A stretch of 64,000 nt of DNA from the NCBI RefSeq assembly GCF_002575655.3, contig NC_053040.3, positions 225,012,628-225,076,627 of the forward strand, written 5' to 3'. Under the pieces are notes generated by a model, which saw nothing but the letters and a program-made list of their open reading frames with translations, was not told the DNA's origin and did no database searches. The position numbers were made by a program, and so were the translations under genes. The DNA comes from Aegilops tauschii subsp. strangulata. Taxonomy: Eukaryota > Streptophyta > Magnoliopsida > Poales > Poaceae. Position 1 is the stretch's first letter; each line of letters opens with the position of its first letter. Below, piece by piece: positions 22,953 to 35,300 of the stretch.

Positions 22953-24671
22953 TGTTGGGGATCGTAGCAGAATTTTAAAATTTCCTACACATCACCAAGA
23001 TCCATCTATGGAGTATACTAGCAACGAGGGGAAAGGAGTGCATCTACATACCCTTGTAGATCGCGAGCGGAAGCGTTCCAATGAACGGGGTTGATGGAGT
23101 CGTACTCGCCGTGATCCAAATCACCGATGACCGAGTGCCGAACGGACGGCACCTCCGCGTTCAACACACGTACGGAGCAGCGACGTCTCCTCCTTCTTGA
23201 TCCAGCAAGCGGGAAGGAGAGGTTGATGGAGATCCAGCAGCACAACGGCGTGGTGGTGGATGTAGCGGGATCTCGGCAGGGCTTCGCCAAGCTTCTACGA
23301 GAGGGAGAGGTGTTGCAGGGGGAGAGGGAGGCGCCAGGGGCTGTGGTATTGCTGCCCTCCCTCCCCCCCACTATTTATAGGACCCCTGGGGGGGCGCCGT
23401 CCCTGGGAGATCAGATCTCAAAGGGGGGGCGGCGGCCAAGGGGGAAGGGGGGTGGCTTCCCCCCCAAGCCAAGTGGGGCGCCCCCCACCCCCAGGGTTTC
23501 CAACCCTAGGTGCAGGGGGAGGCCCAAGGGGGGGCGCCCCAGCCCACTAAGGGCTGGTTCCCTTCCCACTTCAGCCCATGGGGCCCTCCGGGATAGGTGG
23601 CCCCACCCGGTGGACCCCCGGGACCCTTCCGGTGGTCCCGGTACAATACCGATAACCCCCGAAACTTTCCCGGTGGCCGAAACTGGACTTCCTATATATA
23701 ATTCTTCACCTCCAGACCATTCCGGAACTCCTCGTGACGTCCGGGATCTCATCCGGGACTCCGAACAACTTTCGGGTTTCCGCATACTAACATCTCTACA
23801 ACCCTAGCGTCACCGAACCTTAAGTGTGTAGACCCTACGGGTTCGGGAGACATGCAGACATGACCGAGACGCCTCTCCGGTCAATAACCAACAGCGGGAT
23901 CTGGATACCCATGTTGGCTCCCACATGTTCCACGATGATCTCATCGGATGAACCACGATGTCGAGGATTCAATCAATCCCGTATACAATTCCCTTTGTCA
24001 ATCGGTATGTTACTTGCCCGAGATTCGATCGTCGGTATCCCAATACCTTGTTCAATCTCGTTACCGGCAAGTCTCTTTACTCGTACCGTAATGCATGATC
24101 CCGTGGCTAACTCCTTAGTCACATTGAGCTCATTATGATGATGCATCACCAAGTGGGCCCAGAGATACCTCTCCGTCATACGGAGTGACAAATCCCAGTC
24201 TCGATCCGTGCCAACTCAACAGACACTTTCGGAGATACCCGTAGTGTACCTTTATAGTCACCCAGTTACGTTGTGACGTTTGGCACACCCAAAGCACTCC
24301 TACGGTATCCGGGAGTTGCACGATCTCATGGTCTAAGGAAAAGATACTTGACATTGGAAAAGCTCTAGCAAACGAACTACACGATCTTTGAGCTATGCTT
24401 AGGATTGGGTCTTGTCCATCTCATCATTCTCCTAATGATGTGATCCCGTTATCAATGACATCCAATGTCCATAGTCAGGAAACCATGACTATCTGTTGAT
24501 CAACGAGCTAGTCAACTAGAGGCTTACTAGGGACATGTTGTGGTCTATGTATTCACACATGTATTACGATTTTCGGATAACACAATTATAGCATGAACAA
24601 TAGACAATTATCATGAACAAAGAAATATAATAATAACCATTTATTATTGCCTCTAGGGCATATTTCCAACA
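22953..24671 (-). repeat. 5' LTR of inner Copia
   Basis: This is the partner of 15903-17628. It borders the primer binding site on its left and the TTAAT target duplication on its right. Confidence 0.92.
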
Positions 24672-24676
24672 TTAAT

Positions 24677-27200
24677 CTCAATGGCTCACCAATGATTGGG
24701 CAAGTCAATCAAAGTCCATACTTTGTTCTCATACATGAATCCCATCTCAGATTTCATGGCCTCAAGCCAATTTGCGGAATCTGGGCTCATCATCGCTTCC
24801 TAGTTCGTAGGTTCGTCATGGTCAACTAACATGACCTCCAGAACAGGATTACCGTACCACTCTGGTGCGGATCTCACTCTGGTTGACCTACGAGGTTTGG
24901 TAGTAACTTGATCCGAAGCTTCATGATCATCATCATTAACTTCCTCACTAATTGGTCTAAGCATCACTGGAACTGATTTCAGTGATGAACTACTTTCCAA
25001 TTCGGGAGAAGGTACAGTTACCTCATCAAGTTCTACTTTCCTCCCACTCACTTCTTTCGAGAGAAACTCCTTCTCCAGAAAAATTCCGAATTTAGCAACA
25101 AAAGTTTTGCCTTCGGATCTGTGATAGAAAGTGTACCCAACAGTCTCCTTTGGGTATCCTATGAAGACACATTTCTCCGATTTGGGTTTGAGCTTATCAG
25201 GTTGAAGTTTTTTCACATAAGCATTGCAGCCCCAAACTTTAAGAAACGACAACTTTGGTTTCTTGCCAAACCACAGTTCATAAAGTGTTGTCTCAATGGA
25301 TTTCGATGGTGCCCTATTTAACGTGAATGCAGCCGTCTCTAAAGCATAACCCCAAAACGATAGCGGTAAATCAGTAAGAGACATCATAGATCGCACCATA
25401 TCTAGTAAAGTACGATTACGACGTTCGGACACACCATTACGTTGTGGTGTTCCGGGTGGCGTGAGTTGCGAAACTATTCCGCATTGTTTCAAATGAAGAC
25501 CAAACTCATAACTCAAATATTCTCCTCCACGATCAGATCATAGAAATTTTATTTTCTTGTTACGATGATTTTCAACTTCACTCTGAAATTCTTTGAACTT
25601 TTCAAATGTTTCAGACTTATGTTTCATTAAGTAGATATACCCATATCTGCTCAAATCATCTGTGAAGGTAAGAAAATAATGATACCCGCTACGAGCCTCA
25701 ATATTCATCGGACCACATACATCGGTATGTATGATTTCCTACAAATCTGTTGCTTGCTCCATTGTTCCGGAGAACGGCGTTTTAGTCATCTTGCCCAAGA
25801 GGCATGGTTCGCAAGCATCGAGTGATTCATAATCAAGTGATTCCAAAATCCCATCAGCATGGAGTTTCTTCATGCGCTTTACACCAATATGACCTAAACG
25901 ACAGTGCCACAAATAAGTTGCACTATCATTATTAACTTTGCATCTTTTGGCTTCAATATTATGAATATGTGTATCACTACGATCGAGAACCAACAAACCA
26001 TTTTCATTGGGTGTATGACCATTGAAGGTTTTATTCATGTAAATAGAACAACAATTATTCTCTAACTTAAATGAATAACCGTATTGCAATAAACATGATC
26101 AAATCATATTCATGCTCAACGCAAACACCAAATAACACTAATTTAGGTTCAACACTAATCTCGAAAGTGTAGGGAGCGTGCGATGATGATCATATCAATC
26201 TTGGAACCACTTCCAACACACATCGTCACTTCACCCTTAACTAGCCTCTGTTCATTCCGCAACTCCTGTTTCGAGTTACTACTCTTAGCAACTGAACCAG
26301 TATCAAATGCCGAGGGGTTGCTATAAACACTAGTAAAGTACACATCAATAACATGTATATCCAATATACCTTTGTTCACTTTGCCATCCTTCTTATCCAC
26401 CAAATACTTGGGGTAGTTCCGCTTCCAGTGACCAGTCCCTTTGCAGTAGAAGCACTTAGTCTCAGGCTTAGGACCAGACTTAGGCTTCTTCACTTGAGCA
26501 ACAACTTGCTTGCCGTTCTTCTTGAAGTTCCCCTTCTTCCCTTTGCCCTTTTCTTGAAACTAGTGATCTTGTTAACCATCAACACTTGATGCTCTTTCTT
26601 GATTTCTACCTTCGTCGATTTCAGCATCGCGAAGAGCTCGGGAATTACTTTCGTCATCCCTTACATACTATAGTTCATCACGAAGTTCTACTAACTTGGT
26701 GATGGTGACTAGAGAATTCTGTCAATCACTATTTTATCTGGAAGATTAACTCCCACTTGATTCAAGCGATTGTAGTACCCAGACAATCTGAGCACATGCT
26801 CACTGCTTGAGCTAATCTCCTCCATCTTTTAGCTATAGAACTTGTTGGAGACTTCATATCTCTCAACTCGGGTATTTGCTTGAAATATTAACTTCAACTC
26901 CTGGAACATCTCATATGGTCCATGACGTTCAAAACGTCTTTGAAGTCCCGATTCTAAGTCGTTAAGCATGGTGCACTAAACTATCAAGTAGTCATCATAT
27001 TGAGCTAGCCAAACGTTCATAACGTCTGCATATGCTCTTGCAGTAGGTCTGTCACCTAGCAGTGCATCAAGGACATAATTCTTCTGTGCAGCAATGAGGA
27101 TAATCCTCATATCACGGATCCAATCCGCATCATTGCTACTAACATCTTTCAACATAATTTTTCTCTAGGAACATATCAAAATAAACATAGGGAAGCAACA
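24677..27200 (-). pseudogene. outer Copia polyprotein, N-terminal remains
   Basis: Gag, zinc knuckle, protease and integrase remains are in broken minus frames. 26155-26493 holds KCFYCKGTGHWKRNYPK (the final knuckle Cys is Tyr) and AFDTGSVAKSSN. 25739-26089 holds LWHCRLGHIGVKRMKKLH. 24800-25516 holds TPPGTPQRNGVSERRNRT. Stops and frameshifts separate them. The gag part (26500-27180) is the most broken. It aligns with the inner polyprotein throughout, so the two elements are close relatives. Confidence 0.85.
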
Positions 27201-28441
27201 ACGCGAGCTATTGATCTACAACATAATTTGCAAAATACTATCAGGACTAAGTTCATGATAGATTTAAGTTCAATTAATCATATTACTTAAGAACTCCCAC
27301 TTAGATAGACATCCCTCTAATCCTCTAAGTGATCACGTGATCCATATCAACCAAACCATGTTCGATCATCACGTGAGATGGAGTAGTTTCAATGGTGAAC
27401 ATCACTATGTTGATCATATCTACTATATGATTCACGCTCGACCTTTCGGTCTCCGTGTTCCGAGGCCATATCTGTTATATGCTAGGCTCGTCAAGCTTAA
27501 CCTAAGTATTCCGCGTGTGCAACTGTTTTGCACCCGTTGTATTTGAACGTAGAGCCTATCACACCCGATCATCACGTGGTGTCTCAGCACGAAGAACTTT
27601 CGCAACGGTGCATACTCAGGGAGAACACTTATACTTTGATAATTTAGTGAGGGATCATCTTATAATGCTACCGTCAATCAAAGCAAGATAAGATGCATAA
27701 AAAGATAAACATCACATGCAATCAATATAAGTGATATGATATGGCCATCATCATCTTGTGCTTGTGATCTCTATCTCCGAAGCACCGTCATGATCATCAT
27801 CGTCACCGGCGCGACACCTTGATCTCCATCGTAGCATCGTTGTCGTCTCACCAATCTTATGCTTCTACGACTATCACTACCGCTTAGTGATAAAGTAAAG
27901 CATTACAAGGCGATTGCATTGCATACAATAAAGCGATAACCATATGGCTCCTGCCAGTTGCCGATAACTCGGTTACAAAACATGATCATCTCATACAATA
28001 AAATTTAGCATCATGTCTTGACCATATCACATCACAACATGCCCTGCAAAAACAAGTTAGACGTCCTCTACTTTGTTGTTGCAAGTTTTACGTGGCTGCT
28101 ACGGGCTTAGCAAGAACCATTCTTACCTACGCATCAAAACCACAACGATAGTTTGTCAAGTTGGTGCTGTTTTAACCTTCGCAAGGACCGGACGTAGCCA
28201 CACTCGGTTCAACTAAAGCTGGAGAAACTGACACCCGCCAGCCACCTCTGTGCAAAGCACGTCGGAAGAACCAGTCTCGCATAAGCGTACGCGTAATGTC
28301 GGTCCGGGCCGCTTCATCCAACAATACCGCCAAACCAAAGTATGACATGCTGGTAAGCAGTATGACTTATATCGCCCACAACTCACTTGTGTTCTACTCG
28401 TGCATATGACATCTACGCATAAAACCAGGCTCGGATGCCAC
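27201..28441 (-). other. outer Copia leader
   Basis: This is the untranslated leader of the outer element, similar in layout to the inner one. It ends at the primer site beside 28442. No gene was seen. Confidence 0.65.
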
Positions 28442-30166
28442 TGTTGGGGAACGTAGTAATTTCAAAAAAATTCCTACGCACACGCAAGATCATGGTGAAG
28501 CATAGCAACGAGAGGGGAGAGTGTTGTCCACGTACCCTCGTAGACCAAAAGCGGAAGCGTTAACACAACGCGGTTGATGTAGTCGTACGTCTTCACGATT
28601 CGACCGATCAAGTACCGAAAGTACGGCACCTCCGAGTTCAGCACACGTTCAGCTCGATGACGTCCCTCGAACTCCGATCCAGCCGAGTGTTGAGGGAGAG
28701 TTTCGTCAGCACGACGGCGTGGTGACGATGATGATGTTCTAGCGACGCAGGGCTTCGCCTAAGCACCGCTAAGATATTATCAAGGTGTAATATGGTGGAG
28801 GGGGGCACCGCACACGGCTAAGAGATCAATGATCAATTGTTGTGTCTTTGGGGTGCCCCCTGCCCCCGTATATAAAGGAGCAAGGGGGGAGGCGGTCGGC
28901 CTAGGAGGAGGGCGCGCCAAGGGGGGAGTCCTACTCCCACCGGGAGTAGGACTCCTCCTTTCCTTGTTGGAGTAGGAGAGAAGGAAAGAGGGGGAGAGGG
29001 AGAAGGACAAGGGGGCTGCACCCCTTGTCCAATTCGGACCAGAGGGGGGTGCGCGCCTCCTTCCTTTTGGCCTCTCTCCTCTATTCCCGTATGGCCCAAT
29101 AAGGCCCAATACTTCTCCCCGGCGAATTCCCGTAACTCTCCGGTACTCCGATAAATACCCGAATCACTCGGAACCTTTCCGAAGTCCGAATATAGTCGTC
29201 CAATATATCGATCTTTATGTCTCGGCCATTTCGAGACTCCTCGTCATGTCCCTGATCTCATCCGGGACTCCGAACTCTTTCGGTACATCAAAACACATAA
29301 ACTCATAATATAACCGTCATCTAACTTTAAGCGTGCGGACCCTACGGGTTCGAGAACTATGTAGACATGACCGAGACACGTCTCCGGTCAATAACCAATA
29401 ACGGAACCTGGATGCTCATATTGGCTCCCACATATTCTACGAAGATCTTTATCGGTCAGACCGCATAACAACATACGTTGTTCCCTTTGTCATCGGTATG
29501 TTACTTGCCCGAGATTCGATCGTCGGTATCTCAATACCTAGTTCAATCTCGTTACCGGCAAGTCTCTTTACTCGTTCCGTAATACATCATCCCGCAACTA
29601 ACTCATTAGTTGCAATGCTTGCAAGGCTTTAAGTGATGTGCATTACCAAGTGGGCCCAGAGATACCTCTCCGACAATCGGAGTGACAAATCCTAATCTCG
29701 AAATACACCAACCCAACAAGTACCTTCGGAGACACCTGTAGAGCACCTTTATAATCACCCAGTTACGTTGTGACGTTTGGTAGCACACAAAGTGTTCCTC
29801 CGGTAAATGGGAGTTGCATAATCTCATAGTCATAGGAACAGGTATAAGTCATGAAGAAAGCATTAGCAACATACTAAACGATCGTGTGCTAAGCTAACGG
29901 AATGGGTCAAGTCAATCACATCATTCTCCTAATGATGTGATCCCGTTAATCAAATGACAACTCATGTCAATGGCTAGGAAACATAACCATCTTTGATCAA
30001 CGAGCTAGTCAAGTAGAGGCATACTAGTGACACTCTGTTTGTCTATGTATTCACACATGTATCATGTTTCCGGTTAATACAATTCTAGCATGAATAATAA
30101 ACATTTATCATGATATAAGGAAATAAATAATAACTTTATTATTGCCTCTAGGGCATATTTCCTTCA
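28442..30166 (-). repeat. 5' LTR of outer Copia
   Basis: This is the partner of 12844-14567. It is followed on the right by the AATAC target duplication and the second part of the interrupted CACTA exon. Confidence 0.92.
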
Positions 30167-30915
30167 AATACGACATCAACGGGTATCGCTTTTGTACCTA
30201 TGGCAAAGAGCTATCTATGGCCGACCGAAAGTCTAAAAATTGTTTGTGTCTCTGCTACCGACGAAGGAGATACCGAGTATTATGGAAGAGTTGAAGCAAT
30301 TTATGAACTTCAATTCTATGGTGCAAACCCACCAAACGTCATAGTCTTCAAATGTTATTGGTTCCAGCCGAAGAAGACTAGAAGGACTCATGAACACTTA
30401 GGGCTAGTGGAAATCAAACAAAGCACCCATTTGGATGTTCCCGATGTCTATATTATGGCTCAACAGGCAACCCAAGTTTTCTATCTACCATGGGCCTGTC
30501 AAAGTGATCCAAATCTCAATGGTTGGGATGTCGTTTATGAAGTGCCGCCACGTGTTAGACCACCTCCCCCCAATGAAGGGGATTATGAACCTCACATTAA
30601 CCCAGACACATATGAAGGAGAATTCTTCCAAGAAACACGTCTTTCCAAAAAACGTTTCAAGAACCGCTCTACTTCACCCTAGAACATTGAAGTAGACAGC
30701 GACAGTGAACCCGACTTCACCCCTAAGCCGGAACAAGAAGAGGTTACTGCTACAAATGACCTGTCAATGCTTGACCGATTACATAAAGGTGGTGTTCCAT
30801 GTGATGATGCATTTATTAATGATGATGATGAGCACATCATTATTGATAGTGATGATGATGATGCATTTATTGATCCCGGAGCATTTATTGAACCCGACAA
30901 TCTAGATTATTATTA
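30167..30915 (+). pseudogene. CACTA transposase C-terminal part (DUF4216-like)
   Basis: This continues the exon broken at 12838. The frame 30200-30682 contains VCVSATDEGDTEYYGRVEAIYEL, NVIVFKCYWFQPKKTRRTHE and DVYIMAQQATQVFYLPW, the DUF4216 signature found at the C-terminus of plant CACTA transposases. A frame change lies just before 30200. A TAG at 30680-30682 then interrupts an in-frame acidic tail (SDSEPDFTPKPEQEEV and a DDDD run) ending at TAG 30913-30915. Confidence 0.8.
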
Positions 30916-31252
30916 GGTATTCAATTTTTTATGTTGTACTTGATTTATATAGTTACTTGTATAATTTTCTTACTTTGTATGATTGTTTCTTATACATAGT
31001 GCCATGGTCTTGATTTTTGTACCCGTCGGCCCTCGCCTGCTTTATGATTCGGATGTGGTAAATTCTCTTTTATAACTATTTGTTGCATTTCACATTCATG
31101 AAAATTATGGCCATCAAGTTGACATAGAGATATTCTAATCTAGGAGGTATCTGAACCGGAATTTGAAACCGGCCTCTTGTCAAGAAGTTAAATTTAGTTG
31201 AAAAATAAAATGAGTATTTGAAAGAAAAATTAAAAGAATTGAAGAAGACAAG

Positions 31253-31468
31253 ATGACATTGGAGTTGTATGTTGCCGATGTCGTCGATGATCACAAGATG
31301 AAGATGAATGCAATGCGCTTGAAGATGGATGCAATGCGCCTGAAGCTTAAGAAGATTAGAAAATATGCCATTGATAATGAGGCTTGGTATCATTATGCCA
31401 TTGGGTCAATTGTTACCTTTGTTGCGATCTTCATCGCATTTGTTGTTATGTGGGTAAGTTTTCTATAG
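31253..31468 (+). CDS. small CACTA-associated membrane-type ORF
   Basis: This 71-codon frame begins MTLELYVADVVDDHKMKM, has a Lys/Met-rich helical repeat (MKMNAMRLKMDAMRLKLK) and ends in a hydrophobic segment (about 50-71) that could span a membrane. ORFs of this kind (EAWYHYA followed by a hydrophobic tail) recur near the 3' end of grass CACTA elements and are probably the last exon of their second gene. Upstream exons are not clear here. Function unknown. Confidence 0.5.
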   Translation: MTLELYVADVVDDHKMKMNAMRLKMDAMRLKLKKIRKYAIDNEAWYHYAIGSIVTFVAIFIAFVVMWVSFL

Positions 31469-31611
31469 TGTTTTGCTTAAGAAATGCATACTTAGCTTAT
31501 TTTCCTCCTAATGGCATAATTACCTAAGTTAGATAAAAATGGCATTTTTACCTACATTTGTTAGAAGAAGAAGATAAAGAAGAGGAGAGGAGAAAAAGAA
31601 AGAGAAGAAGA

Positions 31612-31774
31612 AGTTCTTTGCCGTCCGCCAGCAGACGGCAAAGAACCCTTTGTCGTAGCTTATTTAGCTAGACCTGTTGCCGTCTGCTGGCGGACGGCAA
31701 AGACCTTTGCCGTCCGCCAAGCATGCCTTTGCCGTCAGCCATGGCTGACGGCAAAGTGCCTGATTCCTGTAGTG
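31612..31774. repeat. CACTA 3' subterminal repeats and terminus
   Basis: Three palindromic units of the type CTTTGCCGTCCGCC..GGCGGACGGCAAAG lead to the terminal CCTGATTCCTGTAGTG. They mirror the 5' array at 6063-6411. Confidence 0.85.
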
Positions 31775-32309
31775 TTGGGGCCTAGATGTCCGGCCATTCG
31801 TGGGGCACCGGATGTCCACGGCACTCGCCGGATGTCCGGCCTGGCGGTGGCCGAAACTGTTGCTCTCTGGATAGGCGTCGCCGGATTTTCGGGATGACGC
31901 TGGATGTCCGGGCTGGCCGCCGGATATCCAACTGCTGATGCTTTTGGCCGTCCGTTGGGGCAGTTCCTGTGCGGCTGCCCAGGCGCCGGATGTTCGGCCT
32001 CTGGCCCGGATGTCCGGCCGCTGTAGCTTCAGCAGCTCCGTCTTCTTTCGTGGTCGCTTCCAGGCTTCCCTCGCGGATGGTGTAGTTGTTCCTTGACGCT
32101 TGCACTCCTCCTCAACATCCGTGAAGCTCCGATAATACATATGCATGCACACGGGAGAAGTGTCAAGTAGTATACCATCCTCGAAGGGGTCAAGTGACCA
32201 CGTGTGAAGGAGATGATTCACCTTTGGGTATGCGAAGTAGATGTCGCACATGTCACTTGCCAAACGGACTCTTGACATGGTCATGATGTCCGTAGGATGC
32301 TCCGCATCA
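31775..32309 (-). mobile_element. 3' LTR of element B, part 2
   Basis: This is the continuation of 5573-6062 across the CACTA. It ends CTCCGCATCA, the inverted partner of the TGATG start. On the minus strand the LTR is preceded by the purine tract CAGGGGGGAGA. GGATGTCCGGCC-like words recur at 31785-32010. Confidence 0.75.
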
Positions 32310-35300
32310 TCTCCCCCCTGCGAAAGATCCGACCTCGGACCGAAAACCAAATCACCACGAGAAAGAGATGGCTTCGTCGTGTAGGGGTGGACGATCACCA
32401 GGTACTCATCATCTTCAAGCTCGGAATGGGCACTCTTCATTGTCGCACCGTCTAGTGATTCCGTCAAAAGGAGCAAAGACAACAAACACTTGGAAAAACA
32501 AATGAGGTTAGCGTTAGTGCAAAACCAAGCATTCAAGAGGTGATTCACCAAACAAGTGTCATCATCAAGCATAGCATATGGATTGACAAAGGATTGTGAC
32601 ATGGCATGTAAGCATATCAATTGAGCACAAGCAAAGATATCATGGGGACAAGCATGTAAATGTGAGGTAGTGATGCAAATATGTGTGTCAAGAGAATAAG
32701 CATCTACCTCAAGTTCATAGCAAGCATTCACAAAGTGCTTAATGAAAGGTCTATGGTAGGCATAAGAATCATTCACAACACCGAATGAAATGAAGTGTCT
32801 AAACACATGGGTCAAGTGCAAGACAATCCAAGCATAACGTGCATAGGGTGTACTGAAGATAGTGTGGCACTCAACACAATAGAAGGAGCAATTGTTCATC
32901 ATGTGTGAGGCAATCAAGGCAAGCATGTAGCAATCTATGGGGCATGACATATGTGAAGTGATGACATTGTTGCAACCAAGCATATTATAGGAGCAATTAA
33001 TCCAAGAATGGGATGCAACACACAAGGCAAGTATGTCATTAGGCATGGAAAGGTGAAAATGGCAAGTCGAAGCAAGATCTCTAACATGTGCGCAATCAAA
33101 TTGTCCAAGATGACCAATAAGTCACATGGTGCAAGCAACACAAGTAGTATGATCCACAATATCCATGCTCATGGTTTGGGGGTTCTCGAAAGAGAAGGAT
33201 ATCACCTTGAAACCATGTCCTTGTGCGTCCTTCACAATGCCGAAGCACAAGCAAGTGCAACTCACGTGAAGTGGAAGTCGACACAAAGTCCAAGTATCCT
33301 ACGCATGCACACAACAAAACAAAGAACATATGAGCATGGTAGATAAACACATCATCCATCATGATGGTTCTCTTCTCTTGCACATAACCATTAGGAGCAC
33401 AAGTGCATGAATAATATGATGCAACAATGGCTATATTCATGGCACTAGGTATATGGTGCAAAGAGGTAAGACAATCATGCTTCACAAGAAATATGTCAAA
33501 ATCTCCAAATATATGCGAGAATGCTATGGGGGCAATCTGATGAGCAAGACTATAATCATTGTTGCTATCAATACATGACAAATCATCTAGCATGAGAGAG
33601 GCAACATATGGAGATACATGACAAGAAGCAATAACAATCATGTGCAAAGCATGTCGATGGTTGTCATCAACCACATGAAATGAGCAAGTATGAATCATTG
33701 GTGATGCAACATAAGCAATCATAGTAATCAATTCGTGCAAGCTAGTAGTGCGAAGATGCAACATACTAGAGGAAATCATGGCAATCATGTCATGTGAGCA
33801 AATAAGAGGCATAGACAATGCGCATGACATATCGCAAGCACGAACACAAGGCATGGTCAAGGTATCATCATAGGTATGGGTCACAAATGGAACATGGCAA
33901 TAACAAGCAATATCTCCACCAAGCTGGCAAATACACATACAAGCAGTAGAATCAATCATCATGTGTAATGCAAATCATGGGTCACAAATTCATGGTAAAG
34001 GCATATAAATAAGCATGTCATGCAAAGTGAACATGGCAAGATGGGCATATAATATGTAATGGACAAGAACCCATAGCCAAGTGAGGGCCATGTAGAAGAA
34101 ATGCGCGAAGTCTTTGCGCGAAGAGAGCGGTGGGAAAGACAATACATGGGATCCCAAGTCATCATTGCTCTCTAGAGCTCGTTTTGTCAACTCGTGGGAT
34201 TGCGAGGTTGACAAGTATCCATGGGTACCTACACAAAAGAGACACAAACCAAAGAAATTGTGTGCGTGGTAAATGTACACATCATCCATCATGATGTGTA
34301 TGTGCACATGAAAGTTAGCACAAGATAAGCATCGCTCAAAGATATTTGATGCATGGTATAAGAACATGTCATTCGTCATGAAAGAAGAGTTATTGTGTAT
34401 AACACGATGGGGACACAAATTGAGAATGCAAGTATATGGCACATCAATAGCATGTTTATTTATGGGGAGCATATTGTGCACATAATTATTGGGATCATGC
34501 AATGGATGGAATGGATCAAAATCTCCTAATATGGATGAGGAAACTATGGGGGTCTCCTCATGAGCAATATCAGAAACAACATATGGAGAAAATGGACAAC
34601 ATCCAAAACAATGCATATCCGAAGCTAGGTGGTCATGGCATGGCATATGAGATAAATGATGCAAAGGGAGCATATCAATATCATCACAGGAAAAGCAAAT
34701 GCCAATAACCATGGGATCTATGCCATATGTGCAAATTGGGTTTATTTTAATGGCATGTGCATAGTCACTACGATGATATTGCAAATATGACATATGGTTG
34801 ATCTCATGCATAGCATATGACAAGTCAAGCGGGTTGTCAAACATGATGTGACCTAAAGAATTGTCACAAGAAATCCTATGTAACATGGCACCACAACTAG
34901 GCAACTCAACATGCTCATCATCATATTCATCATAAATTGGTAAGTCAAGACATGAGGAAGTCGCGCTAGCATGAAGCATGGAAATAGGTTGATCAACATC
35001 ATGCAATCAATCAATATCAAGAATGTCCACTAGTGGGACTAGAGCATCACCTTCACCCATGTTACCTTTGTCATTCCACTCAAGTGGTGTGGGTGAGGTG
35101 GCAAAGACCAAATGGTGGGCATCTCCATCTTGATGGAACCATGTGGGGGGTGCATCATATTCCACCATGGCCATCGTCTTGTCCAAAGGAAGGACATAGT
35201 CGTCGCGAATAGGCGCGTCGTCATATATGGGACCTAGCACCAAATGAGAAGACATAATAGAGGTAGAGGTTAAGTCGTTAGAAATCAAAGTGGCCTCATA

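Larger units (their letters stand above)
15903..24671 (-). mobile_element. inner Ty1/copia element (Angela/BARE type), coding-intact
   Basis: LTRs lie at 15903-17628 and 22953-24671 (1,726 and 1,719 bp). They begin TGTTGGGGATCGTAGC and end GCATATTTCCAACA on the plus strand. The target duplication TTAAT is at 15898-15902 and 24672-24676. The element reads on the minus strand, with a primer site beside the right LTR (TGGCATCATGAGCC) and a purine tract beside the left. It landed in the pol region of the outer Copia, a member of the same broad group. About 35 base differences between the LTRs were counted by eye (about 2%), plus length changes in C runs. Confidence 0.95.
12844..30166 (-). mobile_element. 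outer Ty1/copia element (Angela/BARE type)
   Basis: LTRs of 1,724 and 1,725 bp lie at 12844-14567 and 28442-30166. On the plus strand they begin TGTTGGGGAACGTAG and end GCATATTTCCTTCA, so the element reads on the minus strand. The target duplication AATAC is at 12839-12843 and 30167-30171. The insertion is inside the CACTA DUF4216 coding exon, where the frame ..RSFDKY is continued by DINGYRF on the other side. Next to the right LTR is a primer site of TGGCATCCGAGCC type. By eye I counted about 25 differences between the LTRs, roughly 1.5%. The interior is degenerate and is split by the inner Copia element. Confidence 0.92.
6063..31774 (+). mobile_element. CACTA DNA transposon with nested insertions
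   Basis: The ends are CACTATTGGAATCAGG at 6063 and its near-complement CCTGATTCCTGTAGTG at 31759-31774. Both ends carry subterminal repeats of the type TTTGCCGTC..GACGGCAAA. Between them are a TNP2-type transposase pseudogene, its DUF4216-type tail and a small ORF common in grass CACTA elements. Insertions inside are a solo LTR (7650-9179) and a nested Copia pair (12844-30166). Without these the CACTA is about 6.9 kb. The 3-bp flanks are CTA on the left and TTG on the right, so no matching target duplication remains. It sits inside the LTR of element B. Confidence 0.88.

Noticed and set aside
30679..30900. Minus Ser/Asn-rich frame
   Set aside because: It is the shadow of the acidic tail of the CACTA transposase on the plus strand.
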